From: DAOUAT01 sp964551735
Lineage (GTDB): Bacteria; Chloroflexota; Anaerolineae; CG2-30-64-16
DNA length: 19,894 nucleotides
Assembly (NCBI GenBank): GCA_964551735.1
Contig: CAZKEF010000071.1
Coordinates: forward strand, 1 to 19,894
Direction: 5' to 3'
Below, piece after piece: positions 14,810 to 19,894 of the stretch. A program made the position numbers and the translations under genes. How positions within the stretch are numbered: position 1 is the first letter of the stretch; each line of letters begins with the position of its first letter. The notes beneath the pieces were generated by a model. That model saw nothing but the letters and a program-made list of their open reading frames with translations, was not told where the DNA came from and made no database searches.

Positions 14810-14840
14810 AAAGGGGTTCCCAGGCGGGGACCCCTTTTTT
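14810..14840 (+). terminator. Intrinsic terminator
   Basis: AAAGGGGT (14810-14817) pairs with ACCCCTTT (14830-14837); inside, CCC (14819-14821) pairs with GGG (14827-14829) after a one-base bulge. Six Ts (14835-14840) follow, and part of the T-run is in the stem. It could end transcription from the regulator gene or act as an attenuator just after the promoter at 14772-14800. Confidence 0.75.
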
Positions 14841-14885
14841 GTTTGCCCTTCGATCTTTGCATGTCGCAACACGGGGGTCTCGCGC

Positions 14886-15500
14886 ATGGAAATCCGGCTA
14901 CGTCCTGTCTTGCTCATCCTGCTCCTCGCGGCCGCCGCGATCGCGGCGGCCGCCGTTGGCCTGCCGCGCCTGGGGATCAGCCCCCTAGCTTTCAGGACTC
15001 CGGCTGCGCCGACCGCCCGGGCTGCCGTGACCCAGACTCTGGCCGGCCAGCGCATCACCTTCGCCGACGAAAGCGCGGCCTGGGCCTGGCAGGCGGCCTG
15101 CCAGGATGCCTTGGCGACCTGGGTGCAGCAGTCGCCTACCCCCATCCGCACGATCCGGGTGACGCTTACCGACGAAACGAACCTCGGCCCGGCCACGGTC
15201 GGCGTTGGCTATCCGGGCGGCAAGGACCAGACGGCCATCGCCTACGCTGCTTGCGACGGCAATCCGGACCTGACCTGCCGTGTCACCATCAAACAGGGCA
15301 CGCCGGGCGACGACCTGAACGTCGCGGTCACCGCCGCGATCCCGCACGCGATCCGCAACGCCTGGCTGATCCACGCCCCGGGCGGCGCCGAGCAGATCGA
15401 CGCCATCCGGAAGAATTGGTCGTGGGAGCAGTTCCAGCCCTTACTCCAGAAGGAAGGTGCCCTGTGGCGCAGCTCTTGTCTCAGCGTCTCCAAGCCCTGA
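14886..15500 (+). CDS. Membrane-anchored or secreted protein of the transfer region, unknown function
   Basis: The protein has 204 residues (ATG 14886; GGGGG at 14873-14877, 8 bases upstream). Residues 1-30 (RLRPVLLILLLAAAAIAAAA) form one hydrophobic segment after a basic start, so the rest is probably extracytoplasmic. The body (ITFADESAAWAWQAACQDAL, VRVTLTDETNLGPATVGVGY, DDLNVAVTAAIPHAI) looks like a small alpha/beta domain with three or four cysteines. I do not recognise a family. Its last 37 bases overlap the next gene, so the two are likely coupled and may work in the same envelope complex. Confidence 0.7.
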   Translation: MEIRLRPVLLILLLAAAAIAAAAVGLPRLGISPLAFRTPAAPTARAAVTQTLAGQRITFADESAAWAWQAACQDALATWVQQSPTPIRTIRVTLTDETNLGPATVGVGYPGGKDQTAIAYAACDGNPDLTCRVTIKQGTPGDDLNVAVTAAIPHAIRNAWLIHAPGGAEQIDAIRKNWSWEQFQPLLQKEGALWRSSCLSVSKP

Positions 15501-16462
15501 AATCGCGGCCGGCGAAGCTCGCCGCCTCCGCGCTGCTCCTGGCGGTCATCGTGCTGGTCATCTGGCTGATCGCCACCGCATCCGCGCCGCAGCAGGCGCT
15601 CTGCCAATCGCCCTGCCTCTGCCGCTACTGCGACGAGCCGACGGTTAACGGCCGCTGCCCGACCAGCGGCGACGGCGGCTGCATCGGCTGCGCGGGCGCG
15701 TGCACGTCACCGAACAACTGCGAGTGGAGCGGTTCCAGCGGCGGCTGCGGGCCGGTGGAATGCGGCTGCCGCGATTCGGACTGCGCGGCCGGGCCGGCGC
15801 CGACCACGCGGCCGGCGACCCCAGTCCCGACGCCCACGCCGCCGCCCGGCTGTCCCGCGCCCGGCGCGCCGATCACCTGGATCGAGATCATCCAGCCGAA
15901 GATCGCGGCCGCGAAGTACGAGCCGGAGCACCCGGTCGTCATCGGCCAGGATCCCGACCGCCGCGGCTTCGACCTCCTGATCAACGCCACGGGCGGGCAG
16001 GCCCGCAAGTGGAAACGGGACACGAAGCAGTTCTGCGACGACGGCAGCGGTATGTACCCGAGTGATTGTCCCGACGGTCCCTGGCACTGGGACTGCCCCG
16101 ACGTGATCATTGAGCGCTACGACGATCCCTTCCAGGCCATCGAGGTGCGTATGCGCCTGGCCGATTCTTCGGTGGACTGGATCGAGAAGGACTTGCCGGG
16201 GCGCTACTACGGCGCGGCCCGCAAGGAGGGGCTGCCACGCACCTGGGCCCTGCGTGGGGTGGCCGGCCAGATGGCGGTGTCTCAGCGCTGGCGCTATGCG
16301 CCCGGCCAGCCGGACGTGTTGAGCACCGGTCCCGTTGACCCCGGCATCCACGGCGGCAAGATCGTGGGCACGACGGTAGGCACGCCGCTCAATCCGCCTC
16401 AGATCGTCGAGCGGGCCTTCTCCGTGCCGGTGTATCTGCTGGATACGACGCTTGGTCAGTAG
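15464..16462 (+). CDS. Cys-rich membrane-anchored extracytoplasmic protein
   Basis: The protein has 332 residues with a GTG start at 15464 (GGAAGG 6 bases upstream), overlapping the previous gene by 37 bp. Residues about 17-40 (LAASALLLAVIVLVIWLIAT) are one membrane helix. Residues 47-107 contain 13 cysteines (CQSPCLCRYC, CIGCAGAC, CGPVECGCRDSDC), followed by a Pro/Thr-rich linker (110-130) and a folded C-terminal region with DCPDGPWHWDCPD and RYAPGQPDVLSTGPVDPG. The Cys block suggests a small disulfide-linked or metal-binding module outside the membrane. The family is unknown to me; position among likely transfer genes suggests a surface or channel component. Confidence 0.7.
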   Translation: MAQLLSQRLQALKSRPAKLAASALLLAVIVLVIWLIATASAPQQALCQSPCLCRYCDEPTVNGRCPTSGDGGCIGCAGACTSPNNCEWSGSSGGCGPVECGCRDSDCAAGPAPTTRPATPVPTPTPPPGCPAPGAPITWIEIIQPKIAAAKYEPEHPVVIGQDPDRRGFDLLINATGGQARKWKRDTKQFCDDGSGMYPSDCPDGPWHWDCPDVIIERYDDPFQAIEVRMRLADSSVDWIEKDLPGRYYGAARKEGLPRTWALRGVAGQMAVSQRWRYAPGQPDVLSTGPVDPGIHGGKIVGTTVGTPLNPPQIVERAFSVPVYLLDTTLGQ

Positions 16463-16522
16463 ACAAGGGAAAAGGAGATAAGGAAACAAGGTCGCCTTGT
16501 CTACCTGTCTACTTGTTTCCTT
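16459..16522 (+). repeat. Two interleaved inverted repeats
   Basis: GTAGACAAGG (16459-16468) is matched by CCTTGTCTAC (16495-16504), and AAGGAAACAAG (16480-16490) is matched by CTTGTTTCCTT (16512-16522). The arms alternate (A-B-A'-B'), so the RNA can form either of two hairpins or a pseudoknot. The first arm overlaps the stop codon of the upstream gene and the last ends 27 bp before the next start codon. Confidence 0.65.
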
Positions 16523-16549
16523 GTCCACCCGTTCTCGCACAGGATCGCC

Positions 16550-17167
16550 ATGAACCCGCTCATCACTGCCCTGCGCACCGCGCTCACCTGGGAGCTCAAC
16601 GGCCTCTTGGCGCTGCTCTATGTGGCGTGGGAGCACGTGGCGCTACTGGTCACCGCGGGCGCGTGCGGGTGGCTGCTGTGGGGCCTGCCGGAGGGGCGGC
16701 GGGAGAGCGGAGCCAGCCAGCGGCCGTGGCTGCTCGGGGTGGGCATCCTGGCCAGTCTGGCGGCGGCGTTCGCGCCCGCGCCGGTGCCGATCCTGCTCGC
16801 GGCGATGACCGTGGCCGGGGCGCTGGCCGTGCGAGCCGACCGCTTCAACCCGGACGCGCTGCGCTGGCGGATCGTCGGCGGCCTGGCGCTCTACGCGGCG
16901 GCTGCGCTGGCGTACCTGGGGTATGGGAGTTACCTGGCCGGCCTGGATGCGGCCGCCTGGGCCGAGGCGCTGGGCGGCCAGGGGGAGGCGCAGGCGGCGC
17001 TGGCCCAGGGCCGGGCGTTCGTCAGTACGCTGGCGACCTGGGGCCTGTGGCTGATCCTGCCGTTGGGCTACTTCTCGCTGCTGGCGCAGGGTGTGTTGGT
17101 GCATCCGCCCTTGCCAGCGCGGCCGCAGGAGACGATCACGGCGGTGCGGACGCGGGGGCGGGGATAA
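16550..17167 (+). CDS. Polytopic inner-membrane protein of the transfer region
   Basis: The protein has 205 residues (ATG 16550; AGGA 5 bases upstream). About five membrane segments are visible: LLALLYVAWEHVALLVTAGA plus CGWLLWGL (20-46), LLGVGILASLAAAF and PVPILLAAMTVAGALAV (61-95), IVGGLALYAAAALAYLGYGS (105-127) and LATWGLWLILPLGYFSLLAQ (163-183). The C-terminal tail is basic and cytoplasmic by the positive-inside rule. No catalytic motif is seen and the family is not recognised. Its neighbours suggest a component of a conjugation channel or its membrane platform. Confidence 0.7.
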   Translation: MNPLITALRTALTWELNGLLALLYVAWEHVALLVTAGACGWLLWGLPEGRRESGASQRPWLLGVGILASLAAAFAPAPVPILLAAMTVAGALAVRADRFNPDALRWRIVGGLALYAAAALAYLGYGSYLAGLDAAAWAEALGGQGEAQAALAQGRAFVSTLATWGLWLILPLGYFSLLAQGVLVHPPLPARPQETITAVRTRGRG

Positions 17168-17654
17168 GGGCAACTTTGGAACGTTCAGGATCGGCATGGC
17201 GAACTGCCCTGCGGTCGGACGCCTGACAGGTTGTTGCTCGATGGATGTGCCGGAGATGCCAGCAGGACAATCGAGGAACTACCAACGAGGGCCAAGACTC
17301 GAACCTCCCCCGGCCTGCCGGGAAGCGGCCGGCGGGGGCCAGGGGATGGACAGGCAACTCGACTCGGATCACCGCCTGCAACGGAATGTGCGGGGTCGGC
17401 CGGCAGGCAATGGTGCCAAGACTGAGCCAGGAAGACGAGCAGGCGTGGCAGAGGCCCAGAAAGGCGGCAAAACGCTCAAGGGTGCGAGTCCCATCGGGGG
17501 CCAGTGCTCCTCACTGGGGGGACAGGCGCCCTCGGCTGGCGGGACGCCGGATCGGGCTGGTGCGACGGATGGTTGGGGCAGGGGGATCAACTGCCAGTCT
17601 GCGGAGACCGGTGAACCTGGTCAGGGGACTATTCACGCGAGGAGAGCGACCGTC
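17168..17654. other. Gene-free, GC-rich stretch with strong secondary structure
   Basis: Open frames run through this stretch, but their translations are Gly/Arg/Pro-rich without family signal or a ribosome site, so I do not call a gene. CCCCCG (17307-17312) pairs with CGGGGG (17333-17338) and encloses a second GGCC/GGCC stem. The sequence looks like structured RNA or a non-coding cis site, but matches nothing I can name. Confidence 0.4.
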
Positions 17655-17849
17655 ATGCGGCATAAGGCGCTGCCATTACCCGGCCAACTGCCACTGGACT
17701 TCGACGCGACCGAGGAGGAACCTGGGGGCATCGAGGCAGGCGACCTGGCCGCGAATGATCGGGATAGAACCCCGAACCGCCCTGACTTGGTTCGGATGTC
17801 CTCCTCTTTGAGTGGGTCGGTGGACGAGGAGCGCGATGCGGTTTCTTGA
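17655..17849 (+). CDS. Small acidic protein coupled to the winged-helix gene
   Basis: The candidate has 64 residues (ATG 17655; GAGGAGAG about 9 bases upstream) and ends 14 bp inside the next gene, the usual arrangement for translational coupling. The N-terminus MRHKALPLPGQLPLDFDATE is followed by an acidic, probably disordered tail. QLPLDF (residues 11-16) fits the looser six-residue sliding-clamp binding pattern (QxxLxF/L). The DNA also carries CCGAACC/GGTTCGG (17772-17778 and 17789-17795), a 7-bp stem just before the next ribosome site. Real gene or leader peptide are both possible. Confidence 0.4.
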   Translation: MRHKALPLPGQLPLDFDATEEEPGGIEAGDLAANDRDRTPNRPDLVRMSSSLSGSVDEERDAVS

Positions 17850-18783
17850 GCTCGTAGCCCTGTTGGAGCAGTTGCCGCTGGACCCGGACGGCTACCAGTG
17901 CGTGCCGCGGCCGCTGGACGCCGTGCTCAAGCACACGCGTTGGCGTGGCTCGGAGCGGCGCACCACCGTGGCGCGCGCCGAGTACCGCCTGCTGGCCGCG
18001 CTAGCCCTCTCCGGCTGGTCCATGCGCCAGGCGCTGCTGGAGGCGGTCACCTGGGACGGGGCGCTGGGCCGGCCCAAGGCCGCCAAGCTCGACGGCGTGT
18101 ACGAGGACGCGGCCAACCATTTGGCCGAGGCGGGCCTGTGGGAGGCCGCGGCCGCGGCGCTGGGCGAGCGGGGGCAGGGGAGCGGGCAGGCGCCGCGCCG
18201 CCCCGGCAGCCGGGCGGTGCTCGTCCGGCTCACCACGCGGGGCCGGCAGGCGCTGGCGGAGATCGGGCTGCCGCCGGTCGAGGACGAGTGGGCGCGGCTG
18301 GAACGGCTGCACGCCGGCGGCCACGAGGCCTATCAGATGGGGCACACCGCGACCGTCTGCGTCTTCGCCCACCACGCGCGGCGGCGGGGCTACGACACGC
18401 AGGTCTGCCCGGACGTGCGCGGGGTGGCCGCGGCCGCGCCCGGCCTGGCGGGGATGCAGAACCCGGCCCGGCCCGACGTGGCGCTGATCGCCGCGGACGG
18501 GCAAGTGCTCTACGTCGAGGTGCAGCGGGGCGATTCCGGCGGCCGCGACAAGCGCATGGCCAAGTGGCGCAACCTGTTCTGGCTGCAGGGCGTGGTGGCG
18601 ATCTGCGCGGCCACGCCGGCGCAGGCCCGGCGCTACGCCGAGGAGGCGCGGGCGAGCAAGGCCAGCCACGGCCTGGTGACCGACGCGCGCACCCTGCGGG
18701 TGGGGCATCCGACGCTGTGGACGCACGAGTGGTTCGGGCAGGAGCCGCTGGAGCCTTACCGGCCGGAGGACGCCAATGATTGA
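17836..18783 (+). CDS. Winged-helix protein with PD-(D/E)XK-like C-terminus (replication-relaxation-like)
   Basis: The protein has 315 residues (ATG 17836; GAGGAG upstream). Residues about 40-145 have repeated helix-turn-helix-like segments (VARAEYRLLAALALSGWSMR, then a wing-like VLVRLTTRGRQAL). Residues about 165-275 look like a restriction-endonuclease fold: a helix with GHTATVCVFAHHARRRGY, then RPDVAL (Asp214), YVEVQRG (Glu228 and Gln230) and Lys239/Lys243 in RDKRMAKWRN. This pattern resembles replication-relaxation proteins of conjugative elements, which pair a winged helix with a nuclease-like domain near transfer genes. Whether it cuts DNA is unclear: Gln replaces the common Lys of the E-x-K motif. 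A role in DNA processing for transfer is inferred. Confidence 0.55.
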   Translation: MRFLELVALLEQLPLDPDGYQCVPRPLDAVLKHTRWRGSERRTTVARAEYRLLAALALSGWSMRQALLEAVTWDGALGRPKAAKLDGVYEDAANHLAEAGLWEAAAAALGERGQGSGQAPRRPGSRAVLVRLTTRGRQALAEIGLPPVEDEWARLERLHAGGHEAYQMGHTATVCVFAHHARRRGYDTQVCPDVRGVAAAAPGLAGMQNPARPDVALIAADGQVLYVEVQRGDSGGRDKRMAKWRNLFWLQGVVAICAATPAQARRYAEEARASKASHGLVTDARTLRVGHPTLWTHEWFGQEPLEPYRPEDAND

Positions 18784-18810
18784 CATAAAGGCCATGAGGA
18801 GGGGCAAGCC

Positions 18811-19044
18811 ATGATCCCGCTGATCACGATGACCGTGGACGAGGCCGAAGCGACGCTGGAGGCGACGTTCATGCGCGTCTGCGACGACAAACAGCCGGTG
18901 CTGCTGGTGACCGCCGCGGGCCGCGTGCCGGTGGCGGTGCTGCTGGATTTCGAGACGTATGAGGCCGTGAAGGCCGGCGGGGCGGATGCCCTGTGGGAGC
19001 CCTTGCGGGGGCCAACAAACCGGCCGGCGTTGTTGGCAGCCTGA
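18811..19044 (+). CDS. Phd/YefM-like antitoxin-type protein, second orphan
   Basis: The protein has 77 residues (ATG 18811; GAGGAGGGG about 8 bases upstream). ITMTVDEAEATLEATFMRVC, then QPVLLVTAAGRVPVAVLLDF and ETYEAVKAG follow the Phd/YefM layout of strand, helix, hairpin (G-x-x-P-V-A-V-L) and 'D-F-E-T-Y-E'. No toxin gene follows; the next gene is a large transfer-region protein 23 bp downstream. The short C-terminal tail is Pro/Arg-rich. It may regulate this operon or help keep the element in the cell. Confidence 0.6.
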   Translation: MIPLITMTVDEAEATLEATFMRVCDDKQPVLLVTAAGRVPVAVLLDFETYEAVKAGGADALWEPLRGPTNRPALLAA

Positions 19045-19066
19045 AAGGACGACGGGGAGCGTGGGC

Positions 19067-19861
19067 GTGGAATTCCGGGTCGTAGAGAGCGGCTGGCGCT
19101 TCGCGGCGGGCTGCCTGCACTACTTCTGGTTCCGCCTGGCCGCAGCGGGCGGCCGGGAGCTGGTGCGCGCGGTCACTTTCCGTGAGCTGGCCTACCTGCC
19201 CCTGGAGACCCGCGACGACCCCGACATGCTCGGCAAGCAGTGGGCCGCGCTGCGCGGCCTCTACAACGCGGACGTGGACTTCTGCTACACCGCGCTGGGC
19301 GCGTTCGCGCCGGAGCATTTGGGCGTGGCGCAGTTCTACGGCGCGGCCGCGGAGGCGACCACCGAGGAGGCCGCGGCCGGCGAAGCCCGCCGGCGCATGG
19401 CCGCGGTCGAGGCGACCCTGGCCAACTACCCGCAGTCCAAGCTCATCCCGGCCGACATCCACCGCGTGCGCCTGCTGGTCGAGCGCATGGAGCGGCTCAG
19501 GATGCTGGCGATCCTGGGCCACCCCGACCCGCGGCTGGCTAAGAAGGGGCTGGGCCGCGACGGCGCGCTGGGGGTGGCGGACGACGAGCTGCTGAGCCAG
19601 CAGGGGGAGAACCTGCTGCGGGGCCTGGCCAAGCTGCGCGAGGATTTCGTGTTTCAGGTCACCTCCGCGCACGTGCCGCGGCCGGAGATCACCGGCGCGC
19701 TGGTGCAGATGGCGCGCTACGCGGGGCAGGTGGCCTCCCGGCAGCGCGGCAACATTGGCCTGGGCTTCTCGATCGCCATCCCGCTGGCCGCGGCCCTCTC
19801 CAACGCCTACGCGGCCAATACGGGCCGGTCGGACTCCACTGTGTATCATCATCGAATCTGA
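19067..19861 (+). CDS. Transfer-region protein, probably truncated at its 3' end
   Basis: GTG 19067 is preferred over GTG 19061 because GGGGAG (19054-19059) lies 7 bases upstream of the former and only 1 base from the latter. The 264-residue product is soluble and helix-rich: FRVVESGWRFAAGCLHYFWF, TFRELAYLPLETRDDPDMLG, ATLANYPQSKLIPADIHRVR, then QVTSAHVPRPEITGALVQMA and SIAIPLAAALSNAYAANTGR. The pattern recalls the N-terminal part of large conjugation proteins, but no Walker motif is present in the visible part, so I make no ATPase call. The last 10 or so codons (SDSTVYHHRI) fall where GC drops sharply, which suggests that the original gene was longer and is cut by an insertion near 19840. 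Confidence 0.5.
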   Translation: MEFRVVESGWRFAAGCLHYFWFRLAAAGGRELVRAVTFRELAYLPLETRDDPDMLGKQWAALRGLYNADVDFCYTALGAFAPEHLGVAQFYGAAAEATTEEAAAGEARRRMAAVEATLANYPQSKLIPADIHRVRLLVERMERLRMLAILGHPDPRLAKKGLGRDGALGVADDELLSQQGENLLRGLAKLREDFVFQVTSAHVPRPEITGALVQMARYAGQVASRQRGNIGLGFSIAIPLAAALSNAYAANTGRSDSTVYHHRI

Positions 19862-19894
19862 GTCCACCAGGCCGAAAAGTCTTCATCGAAAATG

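Noticed and set aside
14789..15463. Upstream extension of the Cys-rich gene's frame
   Set aside because: It overlaps the 14886-15500 gene throughout, with Pro/Arg-rich translation; GTG 15464 has a good ribosome site.
17480..17492. GGGTGCGAGTCCC resembles a tRNA T-arm
   Set aside because: No matching acceptor stem, D-arm or anticodon arm could be drawn around it.
17604..17625. ACCGGTGAACCTGGTCAGG resembles part of the small signal-recognition-particle RNA
   Set aside because: The conserved GGAAGGAAGCAGC half is missing and no enclosing stem is seen.
17091..17849. Long 252-codon plus-strand open frame
   Set aside because: It starts within the membrane-protein gene, its product is low-complexity, and open frames of this length occur by chance in GC-rich DNA. 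Only the last 64 codons are kept as a candidate.
18869..19867. 332-codon minus-strand open frame opposite the transfer gene
   Set aside because: Arg/Pro/His-rich translation typical of the antisense strand of GC-rich genes; no ribosome site, and it crosses two better genes.
1..19894. CRISPR array linked to the WYL regulator
   Set aside because: No regularly spaced direct repeats or Cas proteins are seen anywhere in the window.

Overview
The window looks like part of a large mobile element (integrative-conjugative element or plasmid) from a high-GC bacterium. The gene styles of the flanks (split actin-type partition gene, winged-helix/DnaA-N protein, Cys-rich anchored protein) suggest Chloroflexota, but this is a low-certainty guess made without a database search. 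Two high-GC backbone blocks (about 1-2040 and 14770-19845) flank a block of visibly lower GC (about 2050-14770) that reads as acquired cargo.

Left backbone (1-2331): the 3' end of a ParM/actin-like partition gene, a small ParR-like partner overlapping it, and a replication-type protein with an N-terminal winged helix and a C-terminal DnaA-domain-I-like module. Inside the coding sequence of that protein lie seven copies of a TTGGGGYDAATTS repeat, a candidate in-gene origin or partition site. An orphan Phd/YefM-type antitoxin gene follows.

Cargo (2332-14770): a decayed IS5-family insertion sequence (about 2652-3503) with a transposase broken in three places; a promoter and a pentapeptide-repeat/two-helix channel-like membrane protein (3848-5125); then a compact seven-gene minus-strand cluster (13320 down to 5301) with a divergent WYL-family regulator (13551-14564). 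In transcription order the cluster encodes a B12-binding-type radical SAM protein, a DUF2797-like zinc protein ending in QLSLF, a second radical SAM protein with a CX8CX2C cluster, a HIT protein, an unrecognised protein, a phosphohistidine-swivel/HIT fusion, and a stand-alone PEP-synthase-type ATP-grasp domain. The intergenic region between regulator and cluster holds a perfect 15-bp inverted repeat embedded in two overlapping divergent promoters. This is the most interesting part of the window: it looks like a regulated pathway that makes or modifies a phosphorylated, perhaps nucleotide-like, small molecule. A natural-product, stress or antiviral role is possible, but function is inference.

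Right backbone (14772-19861): a promoter directly followed by an intrinsic terminator, then a run of plus-strand genes typical of a transfer region: an anchored secreted protein, a Cys-rich anchored protein, a polytopic membrane protein, a gene-poor structured stretch, a small acidic protein, a winged-helix protein with a PD-(D/E)XK-like C-terminus, a second orphan Phd-like antitoxin, and a protein that ends abruptly where base composition changes near 19845, perhaps at another insertion.
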